From Gordonia jacobaea (GTDB lineage: Bacteria; Actinomycetota; Actinomycetes; Mycobacteriales; Mycobacteriaceae): a DNA stretch of 64,000 nucleotides. The translations under genes and the position numbers were made by a program. The stretch covers positions 62,001 through 126,000 of the forward strand of contig NZ_LDTZ01000023.1 in assembly GCF_001186365.1 (NCBI RefSeq), written 5' to 3'. The notes beneath the pieces were generated by a model, which saw only the letters and a list, made by a program, of their open reading frames with translations, was not told where the DNA came from and did not search any database. Shown piece after piece: positions 36,324 to 44,110 of the stretch (positions are counted from its first letter, which is position 1; each line of letters opens with the position of its first letter).

Positions 36324-36719
36324 TCACACGTTGACATCAAAACCCAAGTCCACATCACAGGCGGCCTGTCCGCCTCGAATACCCCAATTTGTGGTCTCGA
36401 TGTCGCGAACGATGACGGTGATGTGATCAGCCGGAATGCCGAGCACGCCCAGTCGTCGTGAAACCTCTCGGTAGAGAGCACGTTTGGCGTCGACGCTCCG
36501 GCCGGCAAAGCAGTCGACGACGACAAGGGTGTACGCCTCCGGCGAGGACAGCGTCGGCGGTACCGCGAAGCGATGAGGCTCGTGCACAACAAGTCTCACG
36601 TGTTTGTCTTCGACAGGGATCGCGAACGCTGCGACCAAGGATTCGTGAACCGCGTCCAGAATCGCCGCCTCGGTCTCTGGGGCGTACGTCCGACGAACTT
36701 CGACCTGGGTGCTTGGCAT
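36324..36719 (-). CDS. Tautomerase-superfamily protein
   Basis: 131 residues from ATG 36719. The start gives an N-terminal proline after Met removal (MPSTQVEV), the catalytic base of the family. The roughly 130-residue length, with VRLVVHEPHRF and HITVIVRDIETTNWGIRGGQ, matches the fused two-beta-alpha-beta cis-CaaD/MSAD-like group. Substrate unknown. TATCGT stands 6 nt before the start. Confidence 0.78.
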   Translation of the reverse strand: MPSTQVEVRRTYAPETEAAILDAVHESLVAAFAIPVEDKHVRLVVHEPHRFAVPPTLSSPEAYTLVVVDCFAGRSVDAKRALYREVSRRLGVLGIPADHITVIVRDIETTNWGIRGGQAACDVDLGFDVNV

Positions 36720-36725
36720 CAAGAA

Positions 36726-36731
36726 ACGATA
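36726..36731 (-). promoter_or_regulatory. -10 box TATCGT of a leaderless promoter
   Basis: On the minus strand TATCGT is followed by 6 nt and ATG 36719. Confidence 0.5.
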
Positions 36732-36796
36732 CCTTCTGCCCACCACGGGCGGACTCGGCGAGCATGCCGCAACGATGTGAGTGCGACGATGTACCA

Positions 36797-38461
36797 ATGA
36801 CCGCATCACTCGTCGCCAAGGACATCGCCGGCGGCTACGCCCATCGTGTGCTGTTCGATCACCTCGATCTGACAGTCGCGCCGGGCGACGTTGTCGGGGT
36901 CGTTGGCGCCAACGGCGCGGGCAAATCGACGTTGCTGGCGGTCCTGTCGGGCAGCCTCGCTCCGCTCGAAGGCACTGTCAGCCGTGCGCCGGCAGACGCC
37001 TTCGTCGGATGGCTGCCGCAGGAGCACGAGCGCGTGCCCGGTGAGACTGTCGCACAGTACGTCGCTCGACGAACAGGATGCGCCGCGGCCAGCGAGGCCA
37101 TGGAGCTAGCAGCGGCAGCACTGGCCGACGATACGCCGGCGTCTGGCGCAGAGGATCCGGCCGATGTGTATTCGGCTGCACTCGACCACTGGCTGGCGAC
37201 CGGCGCCGCCGATCTCGACGAGCGACTGCCTGCCGTACTCGCCGACGTCGGCCTTCAAACCGGCGACACTCCTCCCGAAGACGCACTCATGACCGGACTG
37301 TCGGGAGGCCAGGCCGCTCGCGTGGGGTTGGCCGCGCTGCTGTGTTCACGTTTCGACGTCGTGCTCCTCGACGAACCCACGAACGACCTCGATCTCGACG
37401 GCCTAGCACGACTCGAAGACGTCGTCAGCGGCATGCGCGGTGGCATTGTGCTGGTGAGTCACGACCGAGAGTTCATGGCGCGCTGCGTGACTCGCGTGAT
37501 CGAACTCGACCTCGCCCAGCACACCAACACCGTCTACAACGGCGGCTACGAGAGCTTCCTGGAGGAGCGAGAGGTCGCGCGGCGCCACCGCCGCGAGGAG
37601 TACGAGGAGTTCGCCGAGAAGAAGGCCGACCTCGTGGCTCGGGCGCGCACTCAACGAGAGTGGTCGAGTCAGGGCGTGCGCAACGCCATGCGCAAGGCTC
37701 CCGACAACGACAAGATTCGACGCCGCGCGGCCAGCGAGTCCAGCGAGAAGCAAGCACAGAAGGTGCGGCAGATGGAGAGTCGCATCGCTCGGCTCGACGA
37801 AGTCGCCGAGCCCCGCAAAGAGTGGGTGCTCGAATTCACCATCGGATCGGCGCCGCGATCGAGCTCGGTCGTCGCCACGGCCGCCAACGCCGTTGTACGC
37901 CAGGGAGACTTCACCCTCGGTCCGGTGTCGCTGCAGGTCAACGCCGGCGAGCGGATCGGCATCACCGGACCCAACGGAGCCGGAAAGTCGACACTCCTGC
38001 GCCTACTCACCGGGTCCGTGACGCCCGACGAGGGCACGGCAAGTCTCGGCGCGAGTGTGGCGATCGGCCAAATCGACCAGGCGCGTGGACAATTCACCGG
38101 TCCACAACCGCTCGCCGACCGGTTCGAGGAACTCGTCCCCGACTACTCGACCGAACAGGTACGCACACTACTGGCGAAGTTCGGCCTCCGCGCCGACCAC
38201 GTCGACCGCGCCGTCGGCGACCTGTCACCAGGCGAGCGCACCCGCGCGGCATTGGCACTACTTCAGGCGCGCGGAGTCAACGTACTCGTGCTCGACGAAC
38301 CGACCAACCATCTCGATCTGCCCGCGATCGAACAGCTCGAAGCGGCACTCGAGTCGTTCGACGGCGCGCTGCTACTGGTCACCCACGACCGTCGGATGCT
38401 CGAGAAGGTGCGCATCGATACCCGATGGCACGTCGACGGCGGGCACGTGACGGTCGAGTGA
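36797..38461 (+). CDS. ABC-F family ATPase
   Basis: 554 residues from ATG 36797. Two ABC domains are joined by a charged linker. The first P-loop is GANGAGKSTLL near residue 38 with signature LSGGQAARVGLAALL and Walker B VVLLDEPTNDLDL. The second P-loop is GPNGAGKSTLLRLL with LSPGERTRAALALL and VLVLDEPTNHLDL. There are no membrane helices, so it belongs to the ribosome-acting ABC-F group. The linker (residues about 245-345) is Arg/Glu-rich and coiled. An antibiotic-resistance role (ribosome protection) is possible, but EttA-like translation factors are equally likely. Confidence 0.88.
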   Translation: MTASLVAKDIAGGYAHRVLFDHLDLTVAPGDVVGVVGANGAGKSTLLAVLSGSLAPLEGTVSRAPADAFVGWLPQEHERVPGETVAQYVARRTGCAAASEAMELAAAALADDTPASGAEDPADVYSAALDHWLATGAADLDERLPAVLADVGLQTGDTPPEDALMTGLSGGQAARVGLAALLCSRFDVVLLDEPTNDLDLDGLARLEDVVSGMRGGIVLVSHDREFMARCVTRVIELDLAQHTNTVYNGGYESFLEEREVARRHRREEYEEFAEKKADLVARARTQREWSSQGVRNAMRKAPDNDKIRRRAASESSEKQAQKVRQMESRIARLDEVAEPRKEWVLEFTIGSAPRSSSVVATAANAVVRQGDFTLGPVSLQVNAGERIGITGPNGAGKSTLLRLLTGSVTPDEGTASLGASVAIGQIDQARGQFTGPQPLADRFEELVPDYSTEQVRTLLAKFGLRADHVDRAVGDLSPGERTRAALALLQARGVNVLVLDEPTNHLDLPAIEQLEAALESFDGALLLVTHDRRMLEKVRIDTRWHVDGGHVTVE

Positions 38462-38652
38462 TCCGGGCGGCGACCGCGATAGGTTGCGCGCCGGTTTGGC
38501 GGCAGGCTTCCCGGCAATCTACCCAAATGGGAACAATGCGACGTCCGGTGGTGCTGAATGGTGGACATCACGGTGAAGGGTGGACGCAAAATGCACGCAT
38601 CGCTCGAGGCACGGTTACAGCGCGGTAGTGATCGCACGGAAGAGGTGCGCCG

Positions 38653-39339
38653 ATGACGAGCAGCGAACCCGACTGGCCCCCCATCGTCGACCGCGCTACC
38701 TGGGACGACGCCAGGAGTGTTCTGCTGCAGCAGGAGAAGGCGCTCACCCGAATGAAGGACGCCGTCAGCGCGGCACGACGCCGCATGCCGATGGTCGAAG
38801 TGCGCTCGGACTATGCCTTCGAAGGCCCGAATGGCCGCGTGACACTGCTTGACCTGTTCGACGAACGGCCTCAACTCATCGTGCAGCACTTCATGTTTGG
38901 TCCTGACTGGGAGGAAGGCTGTGACGGCTGTTCGATGATGGCCGACCATATCGGTCCGCTCTCCCACCTCCACGCTCGACGGACGTCGTTCGTCCTGACC
39001 TCCCGTGCACCACTGGATCGGCTGAGTGCCTTCAGGGATCGCATGGGCTGGCAGCTGCCGTGGTACTCGACCGTCGGCGACACATTCAACACCGACTTCG
39101 GTGCGACCGTCGACGGCGAGGAGCGCCAGGCGATCAGCGTCTTCCTTCGCCGGGGTGACCGTGTATTTCACACGTGGTCGACGTTCGGTCGAGGCGAGGA
39201 GACATTCATGCTCGTGTTCGACCTTCTCGACCTCACGCCGTTTGGTCGTCAAGAGGACTGGGAGAACTCGCCACCCGGTGTCCCGCAGGAACCGACGTAC
39301 TCGTGGATGCGCCTCAGCGACCGGTACGAGAACGACTAG
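38653..39339 (+). CDS. DUF899 thioredoxin-fold protein
   Basis: 228 residues. QQEKALTRMKDAVSAARRRMPMVEV and YAFEGPNGRVTLLDLFDERPQLIVQHFMFGPDWEEGCDGCSMM (two short blocks) are the DUF899 signature with its C-x2-C pair, and GRGEETFMLVFDLLDLTP closes the fold. The family is thioredoxin-like and of unknown substrate. It is the last intact chromosomal gene before the A+T-richer accessory patch. Confidence 0.85.
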   Translation: MTSSEPDWPPIVDRATWDDARSVLLQQEKALTRMKDAVSAARRRMPMVEVRSDYAFEGPNGRVTLLDLFDERPQLIVQHFMFGPDWEEGCDGCSMMADHIGPLSHLHARRTSFVLTSRAPLDRLSAFRDRMGWQLPWYSTVGDTFNTDFGATVDGEERQAISVFLRRGDRVFHTWSTFGRGEETFMLVFDLLDLTPFGRQEDWENSPPGVPQEPTYSWMRLSDRYEND

Positions 39340-39399
39340 CGCACCTGCCGAGGGGCGGGACCTCCCACAGCGCGCCGCTCCCTGGCGGTGTCCGCTTGC

Positions 39400-39436
39400 G
39401 GTTGCCCACGCGCGGAATCCGCGCTTATGGGCAACC
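39400..39436. repeat. Long inverted repeat, terminator-like hairpin
   Basis: Arms GGTTGCCCA and TGGGCAACC enclose CGCGCGGA / TCCGCGC, giving a stem of about 16 bp with a small internal bulge. It sits 61 bp after the DUF899 stop. It may terminate transcription from both sides or mark the edge of inserted DNA. Confidence 0.5.
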
Positions 39437-39736
39437 GGAACTCGACTGGCCGCTACCAGCGGAATCCCGGAGACGAGAAAACCCCTTCCGATGCTTCCCC
39501 GAAGGGATTTCGCTGCGTCGGACTACCTCGGCGATCGTCCACGACTTGGCCGTGGCCTCGACATCGGACTTAGTGGGCTCGATTGCGTCATTTGGGCGCT
39601 CGACGAGCTTAATCACGTTATCCGCGATCACGACTCTGATCGACGAACGACTGCCCACGCTGGTAAGAGCTGTGAGCGTCGACCGGGTGTGATCCATGCC
39701 TCTGCTGCGGTCGCATCGGTTGCGGCACAAGCGCAC
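39425..39736 (-). pseudogene. Probable tyrosine-recombinase (integrase) remnant
   Basis: The open minus-strand frame contains STLTALTSV...VVIADNVIKLVERPND and EATAKSWTIAEV. This resembles the end of the core-binding domain and the start of the catalytic domain of actinobacterial phage integrases, where [I/V]xxNVxxLVExP and a W-T-x-x-E-V strand recur. No catalytic Arg, His or Tyr follows, so it is at best a fragment. The assignment rests on pattern recognition only. Confidence 0.4.
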
Positions 39737-39983
39737 CTGATCATGACCAGCGGTAGCGCTGGCTCGAACTCCGCTCGGCCAGCCGTGGGTGTTCGGCGGC
39801 GGCTAAATCGAGGGTCTAGGTAAGGCGCTGGTCGCCACCTCTCCGACGACGACTAGCGCAACACCGTGGCAATCCGGGACACCGTCGCGCCCACTGAGAA
39901 CGAAGACTTGGCCATCGCCGAGCGGTCGATGGGTGTCAGATACGAGCCGGGCCGTCGCGACCACTTGGCTAGAGTAGTCGCCG

Positions 39984-40604
39984 TCAGCCACCGAACGGAG
40001 GTGGGTTAATTACGCCGCCGTCTTCCCATTCGAGCTGGTGGTCATCCAGAACGACTGGACTAGAAATGCCCGCCCATCGATCTCCGTTGGAAAAGTGCCC
40101 CCAACCCCCGTCGTATCCGTGCGTTTCGGCCTTGTCACACAGCTCTTGGGCATACCGTCCAAGTTCTGAATGATTGCAACGCGCTCGCTGGTCAACGTAC
40201 AACTGCCGACTGCCGTCGCCTTGGATTACCAGCAGTCCGCAGAACAACGGCTGTGCTCGAAGCTGATCAGCCGGACACTCATCCCACGGCAGCACTTCCC
40301 CGATGAACGGAGGCAATGGTGGCAGTGATTCGACCTCGTCGCGAGCAAGCTCCAGAGCCAAAGGCGCACCACCGCCCGCAGTCGCACCAAACCAAAGGTC
40401 GAAAGGCTCAGGGTTGACAATTCCCGGAATCACCAACGGGATCGACGTGGAGAGTTCAGAGCGAAGTTCGTGGTGTTTCGGCTGGTTAGGATCGACCGGC
40501 CAGTGCATTGCGCCGACGGCAACCGTGCGACGACCGACCTCGCGATCCAACATCGCGATCGCTCCAAAGTCTGGTTCATCGACTGACGACTCGGTGGTAA
40601 GCAC
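39984..40604 (-). CDS. Unknown protein, coupled to the upstream gene
   Basis: 206 residues starting at GTG 40604, which overlaps the preceding TAG by one base (TAGTG), implying translational coupling. The sequence is acidic and proline-rich with no recognised domain. Noticeable parts are RRTVAVGAMHWPVDP, PFDLWFGATAGGGAPLALELARDE and a C-terminal GGWGHFSNGDRW. There is no signal peptide or membrane helix. The region is visibly A+T-richer than its surroundings, consistent with transfer. It may work with the neighbouring AbiTii gene. Confidence 0.6.
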   Translation of the reverse strand: MLTTESSVDEPDFGAIAMLDREVGRRTVAVGAMHWPVDPNQPKHHELRSELSTSIPLVIPGIVNPEPFDLWFGATAGGGAPLALELARDEVESLPPLPPFIGEVLPWDECPADQLRAQPLFCGLLVIQGDGSRQLYVDQRARCNHSELGRYAQELCDKAETHGYDGGWGHFSNGDRWAGISSPVVLDDHQLEWEDGGVINPPPFGG

Positions 40605-40996
40605 TAGGACGCTGTCTGCTGACCGTCCGGTGCTGCCGGGATTCGAGTCACCTTCGAGCCGACCTCACCGGGACTCGTCCGCAACTCGCTGTCCGCAAAC
40701 GACAGCATGAGCGCGATGTCCCAGTGCCCAAGCTGTGTGCCCTCAACTCGTTGCCAGCGCGCAATCGCTGCGCGATCGCCAGCCCGCATCGCACCGCGAG
40801 TTGGTCCGGTATGCCCAAATTGCCTGTACCCGCTGCTGTGAAGGCTGAACTTCACCTCGGATGCCCGCAGTCGAGGCGCGGCGTAGACCTCATCCGTGGG
40901 GCGCTTGTCGCCGGTCCACACGCGCCACACTGCGGAGCGCCGCCCGTCCTCGGCCACAACCACAAAACGGCAGGTCGTCACAGGTTTATCAGCCAT
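40604..40996 (-). CDS. Unknown protein upstream of and coupled to the 206-residue protein
   Basis: 130 residues from ATG 40996. It starts MADKPVTTCRFVVVAEDGRRSAVWRVWTGDKRPTDEVYAA, read as two short beta hairpins, and continues VKFSLHSSGYRQFGHTG and RWQRVEGTQLGHWDIALML. No known family is recognised. A compact beta-rich domain is likely. It is the first gene of a two-gene unit; the AbiTii gene ends 113 nt upstream. Confidence 0.55.
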   Translation of the reverse strand: MADKPVTTCRFVVVAEDGRRSAVWRVWTGDKRPTDEVYAAPRLRASEVKFSLHSSGYRQFGHTGPTRGAMRAGDRAAIARWQRVEGTQLGHWDIALMLSFADSELRTSPGEVGSKVTRIPAAPDGQQTAS

Positions 40997-41109
40997 GGTC
41001 GCAACTTAGTCGACGAGACCCACCTTGCCGCGTGTCCTGCGTGCGGCAGGGGTGGATTTCGGTGCCGATCGCGATCGCGTCACGCGGAGGCGCCAGACGG
41101 ACGCCGCAA

Positions 41110-42054
41110 CTAGGTTGGGACGTCGCCGGGAGCACCGTCCAGCGTCAAAATCTCTCCGAGGGCGACGTACGTCTGCAAAAAAACGAATCGAGCCTCATCG
41201 ACAGTCACCTCTGCGTGCGTCCCCGCTGAGCACCGGCCGTAGAGATCGCTCAACGTTCGTCTGAGCCGGTCGCGCCGGCTCTTCGGGATCTGAAGCTGAT
41301 GCATGTACGCCTGTAGTCGATTCAGAACGTTCTGCTGTCCGACGGTTAACTTGGCCTCACCATCCATTTCATACGGCTCTGCCCGCGCAGGAAAAACGTG
41401 ATCAGCACACGAGTCAATCAGCCGCCGACACGTCGTGAGCGCCTGACTGATGGATTCAGAATCTCCATCGCGCAGGCGATCCGAAACGCGTTCGATCTTG
41501 TTAAGGGCAGACCCACTCGCGACCGACAGCAGCCCATCCACCCGTGTTTGAGTGTCGCCGAAAAGCGTGGCTTGCAACTCGCTGAAAAGCAGTTCGTGGT
41601 AAATCTCGACGATCAAGTCGTAGATCGTGGAAACGACCTGCCCGGCAATACCGGACATTATCGCGATTTGCCTTGAAGCGGTGGTGATTCGCTTGTCGTG
41701 CTCTCGTGAGGCGATCGCAATGTAGTCACCAGAGTAGTTTCCACCACCTCGCAGAGCCGCCAGTGCTTCGTGGGCGCTGCCAAGGCCCGCGTCGACCTTG
41801 GCAAGTGGCATCGGGTAGAACTTGCCATCATTGTCGGGTCCCCATCGGCCCGCCCGACCAATCCACTTCTTAGCCGAGCCGTCTAGCGGGTAGCCGTTTC
41901 GCTCGTGTTCAAGAAACTCAGTCAGATCGCGGTGCCCAACGAGTCTGGCTACTCTGTTCGCCTTCAACGCGATCTCTGATGCTTGCAGGCGCTTGAGCTC
42001 GATGTCGGCTAACAGTTCCTCGGCAACGCGTAGCGCGTCCTCTTGCCTGCCCAT
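41110..42054 (-). CDS. AbiTii-domain protein, candidate abortive-infection defence
   Basis: 314 residues from ATG 42054. The N-terminal roughly 90 residues carry the AbiTii pattern: ALRVAEELLADIELKRLQASEIALKANRVARL (split here), GHRDLTEFLEHERNGYP. A helical middle follows (FSELQATLFGDTQTRVDGLLSVAS). The C-terminal roughly 80 residues hold MHQLQIPKSRRDRLRRTLSDLYGRCSAGTHAEVTVDEARFV, a helical domain seen at the end of many such proteins. The family is tied to phage-abortive phenotypes by association. It lies only 145 bp from attL, outside the satellite, a common place for defence genes. Confidence 0.7.
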   Translation of the reverse strand: MGRQEDALRVAEELLADIELKRLQASEIALKANRVARLVGHRDLTEFLEHERNGYPLDGSAKKWIGRAGRWGPDNDGKFYPMPLAKVDAGLGSAHEALAALRGGGNYSGDYIAIASREHDKRITTASRQIAIMSGIAGQVVSTIYDLIVEIYHELLFSELQATLFGDTQTRVDGLLSVASGSALNKIERVSDRLRDGDSESISQALTTCRRLIDSCADHVFPARAEPYEMDGEAKLTVGQQNVLNRLQAYMHQLQIPKSRRDRLRRTLSDLYGRCSAGTHAEVTVDEARFVFLQTYVALGEILTLDGAPGDVPT

Positions 42055-42143
42055 GCTTCGCTCCGCCCTCGATCACTCCGTCGAACACGCCACTCCGTCG
42101 TTGCCCCCTGGCAGGTTCTTGGCAGGATGGGCCTGAAATACAA

Positions 42144-42184
42144 GTCAGGGACCGTTCTCGGATCTATCCGAAAATGGCCCCTGA
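42144..42184. repeat. Hairpin next to attL
   Basis: GTCAGGG at 42144-42150 pairs with CCCTGAC at 42178-42184 and an inner CGGAT/ATCCG stem lies between. It is 14 bp outside the attL core and could terminate transcription coming from the element. Confidence 0.4.
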
Positions 42185-42198
42185 CCTGCTAATTCAAT

Positions 42199-42224
42199 TG
42201 TCGGGCTGACAGGATTTGAACCTG
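42199..42224. repeat. attL core: 26-bp direct repeat of the tRNA-Pro 3' end
   Basis: Identical over 26 bp to 52490-52515. Both start TGTCGGGCTGAC and end TTGAACCTG. It copies the T-arm and acceptor 3' strand of tRNA-Pro but not the rest of the tRNA, as expected for the displaced end of the integration target. Confidence 0.9.
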
Positions 42225-42340
42225 TGGAGAATCTGGGCATCAAAACCGTCTCTGACCTGCCGATTGTTGCTCAATTGTGCCCTCCACCAGGCGAACACCG
42301 ATCGGACATAAGCGCACGTGAGCGGCACCGATGTAAGCTC

Positions 42341-42361
42341 ATTGGGCACGTAGTGGGCACG
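42341..42361. repeat. Left arm-type repeat (paired TGGGCAC)
   Basis: A 21-bp block containing two TGGGCAC units 11 bp apart, repeated exactly at 52434-52454. It lies 116 bp inside attL and just before the integrase start, so it is a likely integrase arm-binding site that would also let integrase repress its own promoter. Confidence 0.65.
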
Positions 42362-42377
42362 AATCGGAGGCATGGGC

Positions 42378-43478
42378 ATGGCAGGACAACGGTCGTTCGG
42401 GAGCATCCGCAAGCTGCCGAGCAAGAAGTTTCAAGCCCGCTACGTCGGCCCGGACCTCGCGCGCCATGCGGCACCGACCACTTTCACCGCGAAGATCGAC
42501 GCCGAGGCGTGGCTCGCCGCCGAGAGGCGTCTCATAGAGCGCGACGAGTGGACCCCACCGACGACACGCGCCGAGGAGAAGGTCACCGGCGGACTCACCC
42601 TCAAGGTGTACGCAGACCGTTGGCATGACGAGACGGTCAACCGGCACAAGCCCCGCACCCGAGCCCTCAATCGCGGGTATCTCGACAACGTCATCCTCCC
42701 CGGCCTGGGAGACCACCGGCTCAAGGCCCTCAAGGTCTCCGACATCCGCGAGTGGTTCGCGGGTCTGGAGGACTACCCGACGCGGAATGCCAACGCCTAC
42801 AGCTTGTTACGGACAATCCTCAATCAGGCCGTCGATGACGAGATTCTCGATGCCAACCCGGCGCGGATCAAGCGCGCGGCCGTGAAGCACCGCAAGTCCG
42901 AGCCCATCGCACTCACTCCCGACGAGATCCGCGCGTTGGCCGAGAAGATCACTCCGAGATACAAGGCCCTGATCCTGCTCGGTGGTTTCAGCGGGCTGCG
43001 CTTCGGCGAACTCACCGCGCTCCGACGATCGGACATCGACATGTCCAAGGACTCGCTGGCCGTCACGGTCCGGCGCGCGGTGGTCCGCGTCGATGGGAAG
43101 TTCGTCACCGATCGGCCGAAGTCGCGCGCCGCGTTGCGGACCGTCCCGCTACCCGAGGGACTGCGGCCTGCTCTGGAGGAACACCTCAAGACATACGTCA
43201 CCGGCCGCGACGGTCTGGTGTTCACCACCACCAGCGGGGCCATAGTGTTCGCCGCGACGTTCCGTTACAGCTTCCAGCGCGCCGCCGAGGCGATCGGCAA
43301 GCCGGACCTCACCCCGCACCATCTGCGACACTCTGCGGCCACCCTGTTCGCGCAGGCCGGTGCGACGCTGGCCGACCACATGGTGCTGATGGGCCACACC
43401 TCGGCGTCGATGTCAGCGCGGTACACGCACAGCACCGAGAGCCGGACCCGCGGCCTGGTCCAGGGCCTCTGGAGTTAA
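42378..43478 (+). CDS. int: Tyrosine-recombinase integrase of the element
   Basis: 366 residues from ATG 42378, chosen because GGAGG lies 7 nt upstream. ATG 42372 is only 1 nt from that site. The N-terminal AP2-like arm-binding domain (GSIRKLPSKKFQARYVGPD) is followed by the core-binding domain (residues about 70-165) and the catalytic domain. Catalytic residues are R208 (SGLRFGEL), K248, H314 and R317 in PHHLRHSAAT, H340 in MGHTSASMSARYTH, and nucleophile Y349. The protein ends at a clean C-terminus. It recombines attP with the tRNA-Pro 3' end. Confidence 0.95.
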   Translation: MAGQRSFGSIRKLPSKKFQARYVGPDLARHAAPTTFTAKIDAEAWLAAERRLIERDEWTPPTTRAEEKVTGGLTLKVYADRWHDETVNRHKPRTRALNRGYLDNVILPGLGDHRLKALKVSDIREWFAGLEDYPTRNANAYSLLRTILNQAVDDEILDANPARIKRAAVKHRKSEPIALTPDEIRALAEKITPRYKALILLGGFSGLRFGELTALRRSDIDMSKDSLAVTVRRAVVRVDGKFVTDRPKSRAALRTVPLPEGLRPALEEHLKTYVTGRDGLVFTTTSGAIVFAATFRYSFQRAAEAIGKPDLTPHHLRHSAATLFAQAGATLADHMVLMGHTSASMSARYTHSTESRTRGLVQGLWS

Positions 43479-43492
43479 CCCTCCCCGTTAGC

Positions 43493-43515
43493 GTGTTGAC
43501 GCGTGAAGTCAACAC
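43493..43515. promoter_or_regulatory. Palindromic operator candidate GTGTTGAC-N7-GTCAACAC
   Basis: Perfect 8-bp arms in the 234-bp gap between int and the HTH gene, 15 bp after the int stop. There is no T-run after it, so an operator is more likely than a terminator. A weaker related dyad, AGTCA-N4-TGACT, lies about 20 bp further on. It may be bound by the HTH protein or by a helper-phage regulator. Confidence 0.5.
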
Positions 43516-43712
43516 GGGCGCAACGGATCTCGACAAGTCATGTTTGACTCGATCGGACGCGTCGGCTACCGTCGTGCTCATCGCTTTCCGCGATCGGGCT
43601 GGAAGACTCGGAGAAGAAGAGGTTCACCGCAGCGCAGCGCCGTAAAATGGGCCAGGGCAAACCCTGGGACCACGGAGTGATTTCTACCTTCGTGATCTCA
43701 GGAGTTCTCACC

Positions 43713-43943
43713 GTGGCCTCTCGCAACTTCACCCCCGCGACCAAGCGGCGCAATTTCTCTACCCCGACCACGCTCGCCGAGGAACTCGGCGTGTCCGATC
43801 GCACTGTCCGGCGGTGGATCGCCGAGGGTCGACTCAAGGCAATCCGGCTCTCCGAGCGCGTCATCCGCATCGAGCCCGCCGAAGTCGAGCGGTTCCTCGC
43901 CGCTGCACAGACATCAGGGGACATCAGCCCCGACGCCGCGTGA
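43713..43943 (+). CDS. xis: Excisionase-family HTH DNA-binding protein
   Basis: 76 residues from GTG 43713 with AGGAG 8 nt upstream. After a basic N-terminus, TLAEELGVSDRTVRRWIAEGRLKAIRLSERVIRIEPAEVERFL is the MerR-like winged helix of the excisionase/BldC group (written here across its two motifs: helix-turn-helix, then wing). Beside int this is a probable recombination directionality factor. It could also be the element's transcription regulator. It is encoded on the same strand as int, not divergently as in some PICIs. Confidence 0.8.
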   Translation: MASRNFTPATKRRNFSTPTTLAEELGVSDRTVRRWIAEGRLKAIRLSERVIRIEPAEVERFLAAAQTSGDISPDAA

Positions 43944-44005
43944 CGCGGACACGAAATACCAACCCGAACAAGGTTTTTCGTCGTCCTACTCACAAAGGCA
44001 TAACC

Positions 44006-44110
44006 GTGACAATCTCAGCTCTACTCATCATCGTGGCCGCGCTGGCCTACCCGGCCGGTTACGGCGTCGGCGTCCTGCTCCCCCACCGTCTGGCGGGTGG
44101 TCGCCGATGA
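44006..44110 (+). CDS. 34-residue single-pass membrane peptide
   Basis: GTG 44006 with AAAGG upstream. One hydrophobic helix ISALLIIVAALAYPAGYGVG is followed by a basic tail LPHRLAGGRR. Its TGA overlaps the ATG of the RepA-like gene (ATGA), supporting translation. The function is unknown; a superinfection, regulatory or membrane-anchoring role cannot be distinguished. Confidence 0.55.
   Translation: MTISALLIIVAALAYPAGYGVGVLLPHRLAGGRR

Larger units (their letters stand above)
39340..39983. other. 644-bp gene-poor remnant region
   Basis: It contains a strong inverted repeat (39400-39436), a smaller hairpin (CCCTTC 39484-39489 with GAAGGG 39501-39506) and the probable integrase remnant listed separately. 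A 62-codon minus-strand frame (39991 to 39803) overlaps the next gene's end and is not supported as a gene. Confidence 0.5.

Noticed and set aside
39400..39436. The strong hairpin considered as a tRNA or tmRNA fragment
   Set aside because: It forms a single long stem with no cloverleaf arms or T-loop consensus; a terminator or boundary repeat fits better.
39803..39991. A 62-codon minus-strand frame after the 206-residue gene
   Set aside because: It overlaps that gene's end by 8 nt, has no clear ribosome site or domain, and lies in remnant DNA. Left as unsupported.
42199..42224. A second tRNA-Pro gene on the left side
   Set aside because: Only the acceptor 3' strand and T-arm are present. 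The anticodon and D arms are missing, so it is the attL repeat.
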